Positions 1 through 9,541 of a stretch of 57,262 bases of DNA are shown here, piece after piece; position 1 is the first letter of the stretch; each line of letters opens with the position of its first letter. Origin of the DNA: Paracoccaceae bacterium (GTDB taxonomy: Bacteria > Pseudomonadota > Alphaproteobacteria > Rhodobacterales > Rhodobacteraceae); the NCBI GenBank assembly GCA_947461435.1, contig CANHLE010000013.1:1-57262 (forward strand). The letters run 5' to 3'. The position numbers were made by a program, and so were the translations under genes. A model generated the notes under the pieces. The model saw nothing but the letters and a program-made list of their open reading frames with translations, made no database searches and was not told the origin of the DNA.

Positions 1-540
1 CATTCCAAGGCTTTCGCGGGCTGGCGCGACATTCCGGCTGATTTGACCGATGCGGCGGCCATTGCGCGGCTGAACGCGCATCTGCCCAGCGGCGCTTGGT
101 TGGTATCGTCAGATCTTGTGCGGGCGTCGGCCACGGCAGATGCCCTGTCCCAAGGCCGCCAAAGACTGCCGCATGATCCGAACCTGCGAGAGTTCGATTT
201 CGGCGAATGGGATGGCTTGACGTTTGCCGACGTTTCCCTGCGCTGGCCAGATCTGTCGCGCCAGTATTGGGAAGAGCCGGGCCATATCTGTCCGCCGCGC
301 GGCGAAAGCTGGCTGCAAGCCGACGCGCGGGTTCACGCCGCAACCCAGTCCCTGATCGCAGCCCACCCCCGCCGGGACATCGTGATTGTTGCGCATTTCG
401 GAACAATTCTAACGCAATATCAGCGCGCGGCGGGGATCAGCCCCTATCAGGCCTTGGCGCAACCAATCGACAATTTGTCGGTGACATGTTTGACTTTTGA
501 TGGCACTTGGGGTGTCGATCATGTCAATCATATTCCATGA
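1..540 (+). CDS. Histidine phosphatase family protein (5' end cut off)
   Basis: The reading frame is open from the first base, so the true start lies outside the window and only the last 179 codons are visible. The visible part matches the phosphoglycerate-mutase-like phosphatase fold: SSDLVRASATADAL, the acidic segment REFDFGEWDG, and VAHFGTIL, which carries the second conserved histidine. The N-terminal RHG box with the phosphorylated histidine should lie just upstream and cannot be seen. In this order of genes such proteins are often annotated as CobC/alpha-ribazole-phosphatase-like or as general phosphatases. The substrate cannot be told from this fragment. Confidence 0.85.
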   Translation, partial: HSKAFAGWRDIPADLTDAAAIARLNAHLPSGAWLVSSDLVRASATADALSQGRQRLPHDPNLREFDFGEWDGLTFADVSLRWPDLSRQYWEEPGHICPPRGESWLQADARVHAATQSLIAAHPRRDIVIVAHFGTILTQYQRAAGISPYQALAQPIDNLSVTCLTFDGTWGVDHVNHIP

Positions 541-612
541 AGGATTTTGCCAAGACGGGGTTGGATTGGCAAAGGACAACGACTGTGCACATGCCCGCAA
601 AGGACGATTTGA

Positions 613-1479
613 ATGACCTATGATCTGGTAATCGGGGACCGCGCCTATTCTTCGTGGAGCCTTCGCGGTTGGCTATTGTTCGATGCGTTCAACCTTCCGG
701 TCACGACCCACAGTGCGCGACTTTATTCCGACGAACTGCCAAATCTGCTGAAATCTTACTTTCCCGGAAAGACCGCCCCAACGATGCGCACGCCCGATGG
801 TGTGGTCGTACCAGAAACGATTGCCATTGCCGAAGAACTGGCGTCGCGCCACCCAGAGGCCAGAATTTGGCCAAAGGACCCAAAGGCGCGGGCGATCGCA
901 CGCGTCCTTGCCGCCGAGATGCATGCCGGCTTTGGCCAATTGCGCAGCCAGTGCCCGATGAACTTGCGGGTCTCTTATGAAGAGAGCGCCCCAACACAAG
1001 GGGTGTTGGAGGATCTGGCCCGGCTTGAGGTGATGTGGGATTGGGCCCGCGCGCAAACGGGGTCGGCCGTCTGGCTGGCGGGCGAATATTCGGCGGCGGA
1101 TGCGTTTTTTGCGCCTGTTGCCAGCCGAATAGCCACCTACAATCTGCCCGTCAGTGCCCAAGCCATGACCTATGTACAGGCCCATCTGGCGCACCCATCC
1201 TTTCGCCGCTGGCGCGCCATGGGCATGGTCGACGGGGCCGATCAAGAATTTTACCGCCGCGATTTTCCAAGACGGCCTTGGCCGGGCCCCCTGCCCCTGA
1301 CTGCCAGCGCCGCCCAAGGCACGACAGCCGAAAATGACCTTTGCCCCTATTCCGGCAAGTCAGTGACCCATGTCTTGGAATTGAACGGGCGCCGCTTTGG
1401 CTTTTGCAATGCGTTTTGCCGGGACAAGACCATCGCCGATCCGCAAGCATGGCCGGCCTTCATGGCCCTTGTGGGATAG
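613..1479 (+). CDS. Glutathione S-transferase family protein with C-terminal cysteine-containing extension
   Basis: A 288-aa protein. Residues 1-80 form a GST N-terminal thioredoxin fold, with the likely active-site stretch YSSWSLR near residue 13 and a PTMRTPDG...PETIAIAEEL segment matching the glutathione-binding loop. A helical GST C-terminal domain follows to about residue 230. The last 48 residues are not part of a standard GST: C244-P-Y-S-G-K, then G-F-C265-N-A-F-C269, then a DPQAWPAF end. This spacing resembles a YHS/TRASH-type small metal-binding module. The substrate is unknown. The gene stands alone between a phosphatase and comM. Confidence 0.88.
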   Translation: MTYDLVIGDRAYSSWSLRGWLLFDAFNLPVTTHSARLYSDELPNLLKSYFPGKTAPTMRTPDGVVVPETIAIAEELASRHPEARIWPKDPKARAIARVLAAEMHAGFGQLRSQCPMNLRVSYEESAPTQGVLEDLARLEVMWDWARAQTGSAVWLAGEYSAADAFFAPVASRIATYNLPVSAQAMTYVQAHLAHPSFRRWRAMGMVDGADQEFYRRDFPRRPWPGPLPLTASAAQGTTAENDLCPYSGKSVTHVLELNGRRFGFCNAFCRDKTIADPQAWPAFMALVG

Positions 1480-1638
1480 GGCTTGCAGAGCGAAGCCCAG
1501 ATTTCGCCCCGCCTTTTTTGCCCACCCGGTTCAAGAAAACCCGTGATCCGTCTTTGCACTGACGGCCAATCGATCACGGCGTTAACCCTTTGCTAACCAT
1601 AGCTGTCTATTCCTGAACCCGTGGGAACGGGGTGAATT

Positions 1639-3165
1639 ATGGTTGCGCGCGCTTATACAGTCGCCTTCGAGGGGGTCGAGGCGCGCATGGTTGAAGTGCA
1701 ATGCGCACTTTCGCCCGGACTGCCGACCTTCAGCCTTGTCGGCCTTCCGGACAAGGCGGTGTCAGAGGCCAAGGAACGTGTGCGCGCGGCGCTTCAGGCT
1801 TTGTCGATTGCGCTGCCCGCCAAGCGGATTACCATCAACCTGTCGCCTGCGGATCTGCCCAAAGAGGGCAGCCATTTTGATTTGCCGATCGCGCTGGCGC
1901 TGCTGGCCGCCTTGGATATCATCCCGCATGACGAGGTGGAACGCACGGTTGCCCTTGGGGAACTGTCCTTGGACGGAAAGCTGATTCCGGTGCTTGGGGC
2001 CTTGCCGGCGGCGATGGCGGCGGCCGAAGAAGACCGCAAGCTTTTATGCCCCCACGCCTGCGGCGCCGAGGCGGCTTGGGTGGGCGCAACGCAAGTGATC
2101 GCGGCGCGGACGCTAAGCGATGTCGTGCGGCATTACACCGGACAATCCCCCCTGACCCCCGCCGAAGCCGGAGAGGTCGCGCGGCCCACCCACCAGCGCG
2201 ATCTGCGCGACGTCAAAGGGCAAGAGCGCGCCAAAAGGGCGCTGGAAATTGCCGCCGCAGGGCGGCATCACATGTTGATGGTTGGCACGCCCGGATCGGG
2301 CAAATCCATGCTTGCCGCCCGCCTGCCCGGAATTTTGCCGCCTTTATCCGCGGCGGAAGCGCTGGAAACCTCGATGATCCATTCCTTGGCGGGGTTGCTG
2401 ACCAATGGCGGGATCTCGCGAGAGCGCCCCTTTCAAGAACCGCATCACACCGCCTCGATGGCGGCGATCGTCGGGGGGGGGCGCGGGGCGAAACCGGGGG
2501 AAATCTCGTTGGCGCACAACGGTGTCTTGTTCATGGATGAATTTCCCGAATTCCCCCGCGCCGTTCTGGAAACGCTGCGCCAGCCCATCGAAACCGGTGA
2601 AGTGGTGGTGGCCCGGGCCAATGCCCATATCCGGTATCCGTGCCGGTTTTTGTTGGTGGCGGCGGCGAACCCGTGCAAATGCGGATATATGACGGACCCC
2701 GCCCGCGCCTGCGCCCGGGTGCCGGTTTGCGGTGAAGATTATCTTGGCCGCATCTCTGGCCCGTTGATGGACCGCTTCGATTTACGCGTCGATGTGCCGC
2801 CGGTGGCCTATAGTGATCTGGATCTGCCTGCGTCAGGCGATACATCGGCCACGGTTGCGGCGCGGGTCAACAATGCCCGCCAAAGGGCAGAGACGCGCCT
2901 GTCGGGACATCCCACCGCGCGGGTCAACGCCGATCTTGAAGGCGCCCTGCTTGACCAGTTTGCCAGCCCGGATGAGGCGGGAAAAGCGCTGCTGAGCCGC
3001 GTGGCCGAACGCTTTGGGCTGTCAGCCCGCGGATATCACCGCGTTTTGCGCGTGGCGCGCACCATTGCTGATCTGGATGGCAGCGATGATGTGCGCCAAC
3101 CCCATGTGGCAGAGGCGGTAAGTTACCGCATGGCCGTTGGGGCGCAACTTGGACAAAAAACCTAA
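1639..3165 (+). CDS. comM: YifB/ComM family Mg-chelatase-like AAA+ ATPase
   Basis: A 508-aa protein of the length usual for ComM, the hexameric helicase that promotes branch migration during natural transformation. The N-terminal ChlI-like domain starts [19 protein letters not shown] and holds [14 protein letters not shown]. Walker A is GTPGSGKS near residue 216, Walker B is [10 protein letters not shown] near 295, and a cysteine cluster (NPCKCGY...C...C) lies at about 343-365. The C-terminal Mg-chelatase-like helical domain ends in [15 protein letters not shown]. The stop codon overlaps the stop of convergent gshB by 4 nt, so no terminator fits between them. Family assignment is firm. A role in DNA uptake in this organism is inference. 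Confidence 0.95.
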   Translation: MVARAYTVAFEGVEARMVEVQCALSPGLPTFSLVGLPDKAVSEAKERVRAALQALSIALPAKRITINLSPADLPKEGSHFDLPIALALLAALDIIPHDEVERTVALGELSLDGKLIPVLGALPAAMAAAEEDRKLLCPHACGAEAAWVGATQVIAARTLSDVVRHYTGQSPLTPAEAGEVARPTHQRDLRDVKGQERAKRALEIAAAGRHHMLMVGTPGSGKSMLAARLPGILPPLSAAEALETSMIHSLAGLLTNGGISRERPFQEPHHTASMAAIVGGGRGAKPGEISLAHNGVLFMDEFPEFPRAVLETLRQPIETGEVVVARANAHIRYPCRFLLVAAANPCKCGYMTDPARACARVPVCGEDYLGRISGPLMDRFDLRVDVPPVAYSDLDLPASGDTSATVAARVNNARQRAETRLSGHPTARVNADLEGALLDQFASPDEAGKALLSRVAERFGLSARGYHRVLRVARTIADLDGSDDVRQPHVAEAVSYRMAVGAQLGQKT

Positions 3166-4103
3166 CGCCGCTTGGCCTCGATCACTTCCCAGATTTTCGC
3201 GGCGGTGTTGGTGCCGTCAAACCGTTCAAGTTCCTGAATGCCCGTGGGCGAGGTGACGTTGATCTCGGTCAGCCAATCGCCGATCACGTCGATCCCGACA
3301 AAGATCTGCCCCTTCTCTTTCAGGACGGGGCCGATGGCGGCGCAAATCTCCAGATCGCGCGCGGTCAGGCCCACTTTTTCCGGCCGACCGCCCGCATGCA
3401 TGTTTGACCGCGTCTCTCCGGCCTGCGGAACGCGGTTGATCGCGCCCACAGGCTCGCCGTTGACCAAGATCACACGCTTGTCGCCTTTGGACACGTCGGG
3501 CAGAAATTTTTGAACGATCAGGGGTTCGCGGTTCATCCCCGTAAACAATTCGTACAGGCTTGCAAGATTGCGATCGTTGGGGTCCAACCGAAACACACCC
3601 GCGCCGCCATTTCCGTAAAGCGGCTTCAAGATGATATCACCGTGCCGCGCCTTGAAATCGCGAATCGTCTGCAAATCACGGGCGATTGCGGTGGGCGGCG
3701 TCAGATGGGGAAAGCGCAGGACCAACAGCTTTTCCGGGCTGTTGCGCACCCAGAACGGATCATTCACGACCAAGGTCTTGGGATGGATCATCTCAAGCAA
3801 ATGGGTTGTGGTGATATATCCCATGTCAAACGGCGGGTCTTGGCGCAGCCAGACCACGTCAAACTCGGCCAGGTCAACTTCCATTTCGGGGCCATAGGTG
3901 ACGTGATTTCCCTGCTCGCGGCGCAGTTCAATCGCAAAGCCACGGGCCATGACCCGTCCCTCGACAAACGCCAGCTTGTCGGGCGTATAAAAGAACAGGG
4001 AATGGCCCCGGGCCTGCGCCTCAAGTCCGATGCGAAAAGTCGAATCGCCGTTGATATTGACCGACCCGATCGGGTCCATCTGAAGGGCAACTTTCAGCGA
4101 CAT
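3162..4103 (-). CDS. gshB: Glutathione synthase
   Basis: A 313-aa ATP-grasp enzyme that joins gamma-glutamylcysteine and glycine to make glutathione. The start was placed at [16 protein letters not shown] because GGAG sits 6 nt upstream and because GshB proteins begin there; a longer in-frame start at 4142 lacks support. Visible landmarks are the N-terminal [52 protein letters not shown] and the glycine-rich ATP-grasp loop [14 protein letters not shown]. It is the last gene of rsmI-yraN-gshB, with a 118-nt gap after yraN. Glutathione supply fits the three GST-type genes in this window, though that link is only inferred. Confidence 0.96.
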   Translation of the reverse strand: MSLKVALQMDPIGSVNINGDSTFRIGLEAQARGHSLFFYTPDKLAFVEGRVMARGFAIELRREQGNHVTYGPEMEVDLAEFDVVWLRQDPPFDMGYITTTHLLEMIHPKTLVVNDPFWVRNSPEKLLVLRFPHLTPPTAIARDLQTIRDFKARHGDIILKPLYGNGGAGVFRLDPNDRNLASLYELFTGMNREPLIVQKFLPDVSKGDKRVILVNGEPVGAINRVPQAGETRSNMHAGGRPEKVGLTARDLEICAAIGPVLKEKGQIFVGIDVIGDWLTEINVTSPTGIQELERFDGTNTAAKIWEVIEAKRR

Positions 4104-4221
4104 TGTTGTCTCCGGATCAAGATTTGCCCCTTGATGACCCAAGCCCGCCGGAGTTGCAATTGATCACCGCGCCTGAACCGGGGCAAAGCGCTGGCCCTTC
4201 GACCAAAACAAAGGGGACAGG

Positions 4222-4593
4222 TCAGCCCGCCAAGGCGTTTTCCAGAATTTCCACCCGGCCGATGGCATCGACAAGGGCGACATCGAATCGCATTTCGGTC
4301 ATCGACCCCAAAGGCATCTGCGCCACAAATTCGCTGGCCGCTGCAAAAAGCCTTGTGATCTGGCGCGGCGACAGGTGGTACGCGGCCGCGTCATGGCTTT
4401 GGCTTGCCTTGACTTCAATGAAAACAAAACCGGCGCCGTTGCGGGCAATCAGATCCATCTCGCCGCCTTTGCCGCGCCAACGACGGGCCACAATCGGAAG
4501 ACCGGCGTCTTCATAAAGCCGCGCCACAGACTCCTCAGCGGCCCACCCAGCCCGAAACGCCAGCGCCCCCTTGATCTGACGTGCCCGCGTCAC
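4222..4593 (-). CDS. YraN family protein (UPF0102), endonuclease-like fold
   Basis: A 123-aa protein of the YraN family, which has a Holliday-junction-resolvase-like nuclease fold but no settled function. Seen are the hallmark start AGWAAEESVARLYEDAG, then GGEMDLIARNGAGFVFIEVKAS, whose D and E-x-K residues match the nuclease-superfamily metal site. The start codon overlaps the rsmI stop by 4 nt (ATGA type), which implies translational coupling. This rsmI-yraN pairing is very common in proteobacteria. Confidence 0.93.
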   Translation of the reverse strand: MTRARQIKGALAFRAGWAAEESVARLYEDAGLPIVARRWRGKGGEMDLIARNGAGFVFIEVKASQSHDAAAYHLSPRQITRLFAAASEFVAQMPLGSMTEMRFDVALVDAIGRVEILENALAG

Positions 4594-5459
4594 CTTTGCG
4601 CCCGCGTCAATGCCATCTGATAGACGTCGCGGCGCGGCAGACCAAAGGCTTCGGCAACGGCCGCTGCGGCATCTTTCATGGTCATTTGCGTCAATGCCTG
4701 ATCCAAAGCTTGTTCCACGGTTTCTGCGCTGGCCTTTTGCTGTGCCGCGCGGTCGATGACCAACACCACTTCGCCCTTGATATCGCGGCCCGCAAAGGCC
4801 GCCTGCAGGTCGGATATCGTGCCGCGCGTCACCTCTTCAAAGCGTTTGGTCAGTTCGCGGCACACAGCAGCAAAGCGTGTCTGCCCATGAGTTTGCGCCA
4901 AATCATCCAATAATTGGTTAATGCGGTTTGGGCTTTCGTACAAAACAACGGTCGCTTGCAGCGGGGCAAGGTCGCGCAGAAAGGTTTGCCGGGCGGCTTT
5001 GGCCGACGGGGGAAAGCCTGCAAACAGGAAGCGGTCGGTCGGCAGACCGGCCACGGTCAAGGCATAAAGCACCGCACTGGCGCCCGGCGCGGCGAAAACG
5101 GGCAGCCCTTCGTCGCGCGCAGCCCGGGTCAATTCAAAACCCGGATCGGAAATCAGCGGGGTTCCCGCCTCGGACGCATAGGCCACGGTCTTACCGTCCC
5201 GAAGGTCGGCCAAAAGGCGCGGCAAAGCGCGCTCTCCGTTATGATCATGATAGGGAACCACATGACGACCGTTCAACGCTACGGCGTGAATCTCCATCAA
5301 ATGTCTGAGGGTTCGCGTATCTTCTGCCGCCAGAACATCGGCGCTGGCCAGAATATCCAGCGCCCGCAGGGTTATGTCGCGCGCCGCCCCGATCGGGGTT
5401 GAAACCATGTACAGCCCAGGTTCCAACGGCTTTGCGGTAGAAAATGACTTCTCGCTCAT
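4590..5459 (-). CDS. rsmI: 16S rRNA (cytidine(1402)-2'-O)-methyltransferase
   Basis: A SAM-dependent tetrapyrrole-methylase-fold enzyme that methylates the 2'-O of C1402 in 16S rRNA. Motifs are GLYMVSTPIGAARDITLRAL near the start, AAEDTRTLRHLM, the signature AGTPLISDPG, and FAGFPPSAKAARQ. I place the start at MSEKSFSTAKPL (289 aa), just ahead of the family core; a longer in-frame start 60 nt upstream would add a basic tail with no known counterpart. It is the first gene of rsmI-yraN-gshB and faces away from the lipoprotein gene at 5567 across a 107-nt divergent gap. Confidence 0.95.
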   Translation of the reverse strand: MSEKSFSTAKPLEPGLYMVSTPIGAARDITLRALDILASADVLAAEDTRTLRHLMEIHAVALNGRHVVPYHDHNGERALPRLLADLRDGKTVAYASEAGTPLISDPGFELTRAARDEGLPVFAAPGASAVLYALTVAGLPTDRFLFAGFPPSAKAARQTFLRDLAPLQATVVLYESPNRINQLLDDLAQTHGQTRFAAVCRELTKRFEEVTRGTISDLQAAFAGRDIKGEVVLVIDRAAQQKASAETVEQALDQALTQMTMKDAAAAVAEAFGLPRRDVYQMALTRAQR

Positions 5460-5566
5460 CGGCGTTATGGGCCCTTTGTAAAGTTTACTTTTCCGGGCGA
5501 TCCGCATAGGGTTGCGCATAACCCGATCGCACGTTTGTCTGCGCCCCTATTTCGTGAGGAAGTTCC

Positions 5567-6742
5567 ATGTTGTCCCTTTTGTCGCGGGCCCGCAAGTCGC
5601 TGAGCGCCGCCGCTCTTGTTCTGTCCAGCCTTGTTCTGGCCGCTTGCGTCAATTCAGGCGGCGCGCCCACGGCATCGGGGCCAGCGCTTGGCGATACCGT
5701 CACCGTGGCCCTTTTGGTGCCCGGCGGATCCGGTCAGGCCAGTGACGAGCTGCTTGCCAAAGGGTTGGAAAATGCGGCGCGCCTTGCCATGGCCGATCTG
5801 GGCGGCCAGTCCATCATCTTGAAGGTTTACAATACGGCCGGCCAGCCCGCGCAGGCGGCCGCGATGGCCACACAGGCGGTATCAGAAGGCGCGCAAGTCA
5901 TCCTTGGACCGGTTTTCGCCCAAGAGGCGAATGCAGCGGGCGTGGCGCTGTCGGGAACAAATGTGAATGTTCTGTCCTTCTCGAATAACCCGGACATTGC
6001 GGGAAACAACGTCTTTATCCTTGGGCCGACCTTCCTGAACACGGCCAAGCGTCTGGCGGGGTTTGCCGTCAGACAGGGCAAGGGATCGGTTATGATCGTG
6101 TATGATCAAAACCCGGCCGGTGATTTGGGCAAAGCCGCGATCGAGCGCGGGTTTGCCGTGGCTGGCGGATCGGTTGTCGGGGCGGCAAGCTATGAGTTTT
6201 CGCAAAATGGGGTGGTCTCGGCCGTGCCGGGGATTGTGGCCGCTGCGAAATCTGCCGGGGCAAGCTCGGTATTCCTGACGGCAGATACGGCGGGGGCTTT
6301 GCCCCTGATCAGCCAGCTTTTGGGTGAAGCGGGCCTTGACCCCACGGTCACGCAATACATCGGTCTGACCCGCTGGGATATCCCCGAGGCAACCTTGGCT
6401 TTGCCGGGCGTTCAGGGGGGATGGTTCGCCTTGCCCGATCCCGCCCTCTATCAACAATTCCAAACGCGGTATTCCACGGCTTACGGCGAGCCGCCCCACC
6501 CTATCGCCGGTCTGGCTTATGACGGGATTGCCGCAATCGGGGCCTTGATGAAACGGGGCGGGCCGGGCGGTTTGTCGGCGGCGGCGCTGACCCAAGGAGC
6601 AGGCTATGTTGGGGTTAACGGCATTTTCCGCTTTTTGCCCGATGGCACGAATGAGCGTGGCTTGGCCGTCGCGCAGATTCAAAACGCCCAGATGGTCATC
6701 ATGAGCCCCGCTCCGCGCGCTTTTGGCGGCGCTGGATACTAA
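5567..6742 (+). CDS. Penicillin-binding protein activator-like lipoprotein (LpoA/Leu-Ile-Val-binding fold)
   Basis: A 391-aa periplasmic lipoprotein. Residues 1-27 are a lipoprotein signal with lipobox LVLAAC; the cysteine would be lipidated. The rest is a type I periplasmic-binding fold (TVTVALLVPGG, LGPVFAQEANAAGV, PHPIAGLAYDGIAAIGAL) of the group annotated as penicillin-binding protein activator in alphaproteobacteria, related to the C-terminal domain of LpoA. That family stimulates PBP1A in E. coli; the same job here is inference. GAGG lies 8 nt before the ATG. It diverges from rsmI and is followed 30 nt later by glnD. An amino-acid-binding role is the main alternative. Confidence 0.85.
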   Translation: MLSLLSRARKSLSAAALVLSSLVLAACVNSGGAPTASGPALGDTVTVALLVPGGSGQASDELLAKGLENAARLAMADLGGQSIILKVYNTAGQPAQAAAMATQAVSEGAQVILGPVFAQEANAAGVALSGTNVNVLSFSNNPDIAGNNVFILGPTFLNTAKRLAGFAVRQGKGSVMIVYDQNPAGDLGKAAIERGFAVAGGSVVGAASYEFSQNGVVSAVPGIVAAAKSAGASSVFLTADTAGALPLISQLLGEAGLDPTVTQYIGLTRWDIPEATLALPGVQGGWFALPDPALYQQFQTRYSTAYGEPPHPIAGLAYDGIAAIGALMKRGGPGGLSAAALTQGAGYVGVNGIFRFLPDGTNERGLAVAQIQNAQMVIMSPAPRAFGGAGY

Positions 6743-6772
6743 AGTCACTCTGAAAAGGGGCCCCTGCGCAGC

Positions 6773-9541
6773 ATGGCCGATACCATTGTCTCGACCCCGC
6801 AGCGCAAGGTTCTTGTGCCCAAGGCAGATTTGTTTGATCCCGCCGCCTTGTTTCGTACTTTGTCCGACACGATGGCGTCCGGCGGTGACAGCAAAACGCT
6901 GAAGGCGCAGGCGGGGGCCGGACTGGCGGCGGCAAAACTGTCCGCCAACACGACGCTGTCTGCCGCCTTTGCGCTTGCCCCTCTTCAGGCAGAGGGCCTT
7001 ATTCACAGCCAAGCCGATCTGACCGACCTGCTTGTGACCACGGCCTGGACCATCGTGACACAGTACTTGGAACCCAAGGCGGCGCGGGACTTGGCGGATC
7101 CTTTGGCTATCGTTTCGGTGGGGGGGTACGGCCGGGCAGAAATGGCGCCCCAATCCGACGTTGACCTGCTGTTTCTTAGCGCCCGGAAAATCAGTGCTGG
7201 GGCCGAAAAGCTGGTGGAAGCGCTTCTTTATCTGCTGTGGGACCTGAAGCTTAAGGTTGGGCATTCCACCCGGACAATCAAAGACTGCCTAACTATGGGA
7301 CGCGAAGATATCACTATCCGCACGGCCCTTCTGGAACACCGATTTGTCACCGGCCACGCCCCCCTTGCCCGCGATCTGGCCGATCATCTGTGGTCGGATC
7401 TGTTCAAGAATACCGGTCGTGATTTCATCGAGGCGAAACTTGCCGAACGGTCGGAACGGCATAGACGCCAAGGCGGGCAACGCTATGTGCTGGAGCCCAA
7501 TGTCAAGGAAGGCAAAGGCGGGCTGCGCGATCTGCAAACGCTGTACTGGATCGGAAAATATCTGCACCGCGTGCAGGATCCTTCAGGCCTTGTCCATGCC
7601 GGGCTGCTGTCTTCCGAAGAATTCGCCAGTTTCGAGACGGCCGAAAACTTTCTTTGGGCCGTCCGGTGCCACCTGCATTACAGCGCCGGCCGGGCCGTGG
7701 ATCAGCTGACATTTGACATGCAAGTCGATGTGGCCGCGCGCATGGGATACCACGATGGCCACGGTCGCCGGGCCGTTGAACATTTCATGCAAGACTATTT
7801 TCGTCATGCCACGCGCGTGGGCGAGTTGACGCGCATCTTTCTGACCGAACTGGAAGCACGCCACGTCAAACCCGAAGCCCGTCTGTCCGGGCTGTTTGGC
7901 CGCCGAAAGGTTCAACCCGGATACAAACTGGTTCAAGGCCGCATCGATGCGGAAAACCCGGCGCAATTCTTGTCAGACAAGCTGAACTTGCTGCGCGTCT
8001 TTGAAGAGGCGCTGCGTTCGGGGTATCTGTTGCACCCCAATATCATGCGCCTGATCGCCGCAAATCTGGATCTGATCGATGACGACATGCGCGATGACCC
8101 CGAGGCGCAGCGCATTTTTCTGGATCTGATGATCAGTCACGGAAACCCCGAACGGGCGCTGCGCCGGATGAACGAATTGGGCGTGCTGGCCGCTTTCATT
8201 CCCGAATTTGAACCGATCGTCGCGATGATGCAGTTCAACGTCTACCATTCCTATACTGTGGACGAGCATATCATTCAGACCATTTCGGTTCTGGCGCAGA
8301 TCGAACGCGGTGAGTTGGTGGAAGACCTGCCCTTGTCGTCGTCGATTCTGACCCAAGGTATCAACCGGCGCGTCATGTATGTTGCGCTGCTGCTGCACGA
8401 TATCGGCAAGGGTCGCCCTGAAGACCATTCCATTCTTGGCGCCCATATTGCACGCAAGGTCGCCCCCCGTTTGGGTTTGGACGAAGAGGAGTCCGAGACT
8501 GTCGAATGGTTGGTGCGCTACCATTTGTTGATGTCCGACATGGCCCAAAAGCGCGATATCGGGGATCCGCGCACCGCGCGCGATTTCGCCCGCGCCGTGA
8601 CCACCCGCAAACGGCTGGATCTGCTGACGGTGCTGACGGTTTGCGATATTCGCGGCGTTGGCCCAAACACCTGGAACAACTGGAAAGCCATGCTGCTGCG
8701 CCAGTTGCATTCCTTGACGACAGATGCGCTGGAAGGTGGCCTTGAATCCGTGACGCGCGAAAAGCGCGAAGACGAGGCAAAGGCAGCCCTTGCGGCCCGC
8801 CTGACCGATTGGACCAGCGCCGCGATTCAGCACGAATTGTCCCGCCATTACGCGCCTTATTGGCAAGGTCTGACCACCGATACCCAAGAGATTTTCGCCC
8901 GTTTGTTGCGCGATCTGCCCAATGATCTGATCCGGATCGATCTGCATCCGGAACCGGCGCGCGATGCCACGCGCGCCTGTTTTGCGCTGGCCGATCACCC
9001 GGGAATCTTTTCGCGCCTTGCGGGGGCATTGGCCCTTGTCGGGGCGAACGTTGTGGATGCGAAAACCTACACCTCAAAAGATGGATATGCGACACCGGTG
9101 TTCTGGGTGCAGGACGCCGAGGGCAAGCCCTATGAGGTGTCTCGCCTGCCGCGTTTGACCCAGATGATTGATAAAACGCTGAAAGGCGAAGTTGTGGCTC
9201 GCGAGGCGCTGGCCGGGCGCGACAAACAGAAAAAGCGAGAGCGCGAGTTCCGCTTTCCGACCCATATCACGATTGATAACGAAGGGTCTGAAATCTACAC
9301 CATCATCGAGGTCGACACCCGCGACCGCCCCGGCCTTCTGTTCGATCTGACCCGCACCTTGGCCGTCAACAATATGCAAATCTCCTCTGCGGTGATTGCC
9401 ACCTATGGCGCGCAGGTGGTGGATACCTTTTATGTCAAAGACATGTTCGGCTTGAAACTGCACGCCAAACATCGGCAAGAAGCGCTGGAGAAAAAGCTGC
9501 GCCAAGCCATCGTGGAAGGGGCAGAAAGGGCAAGCGCATGA
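6773..9541 (+). CDS. glnD: Bifunctional [PII] uridylyltransferase / uridylyl-removing enzyme
   Basis: A 922-aa nitrogen sensor that uridylylates PII proteins when glutamine is low and removes UMP when glutamine is high. Domains in order: a nucleotidyltransferase with GGYGRAEMAPQSDVDLL at residues 117-133 (the two aspartates bind metal), an HD phosphohydrolase with LLLHDIGKG near 540, and two C-terminal ACT domains near 730-800 and 845-915 (EVDTRDRPGLLFDLTRTL). The length is normal. The stop overlaps the murJ start by 4 nt, so the two genes are probably co-transcribed, a common alphaproteobacterial arrangement. Confidence 0.97.
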   Translation: MADTIVSTPQRKVLVPKADLFDPAALFRTLSDTMASGGDSKTLKAQAGAGLAAAKLSANTTLSAAFALAPLQAEGLIHSQADLTDLLVTTAWTIVTQYLEPKAARDLADPLAIVSVGGYGRAEMAPQSDVDLLFLSARKISAGAEKLVEALLYLLWDLKLKVGHSTRTIKDCLTMGREDITIRTALLEHRFVTGHAPLARDLADHLWSDLFKNTGRDFIEAKLAERSERHRRQGGQRYVLEPNVKEGKGGLRDLQTLYWIGKYLHRVQDPSGLVHAGLLSSEEFASFETAENFLWAVRCHLHYSAGRAVDQLTFDMQVDVAARMGYHDGHGRRAVEHFMQDYFRHATRVGELTRIFLTELEARHVKPEARLSGLFGRRKVQPGYKLVQGRIDAENPAQFLSDKLNLLRVFEEALRSGYLLHPNIMRLIAANLDLIDDDMRDDPEAQRIFLDLMISHGNPERALRRMNELGVLAAFIPEFEPIVAMMQFNVYHSYTVDEHIIQTISVLAQIERGELVEDLPLSSSILTQGINRRVMYVALLLHDIGKGRPEDHSILGAHIARKVAPRLGLDEEESETVEWLVRYHLLMSDMAQKRDIGDPRTARDFARAVTTRKRLDLLTVLTVCDIRGVGPNTWNNWKAMLLRQLHSLTTDALEGGLESVTREKREDEAKAALAARLTDWTSAAIQHELSRHYAPYWQGLTTDTQEIFARLLRDLPNDLIRIDLHPEPARDATRACFALADHPGIFSRLAGALALVGANVVDAKTYTSKDGYATPVFWVQDAEGKPYEVSRLPRLTQMIDKTLKGEVVAREALAGRDKQKKREREFRFPTHITIDNEGSEIYTIIEVDTRDRPGLLFDLTRTLAVNNMQISSAVIATYGAQVVDTFYVKDMFGLKLHAKHRQEALEKKLRQAIVEGAERASA

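Noticed and set aside
1479-1498. GGGCTT-N8-AAGCCC at the end of the first GST gene as a terminator
   Set aside because: The stem is only 6 bp, overlaps the stop codon, and no T-run follows directly.
5475-5524. Short palindromes CTTTGTAAAG, AAAGTTTACTTT and GGGTT-N6-AACCC in the rsmI/lipoprotein gap as operators
   Set aside because: Each is short, they overlap, and there is no second occurrence near another gene to support a regulator.
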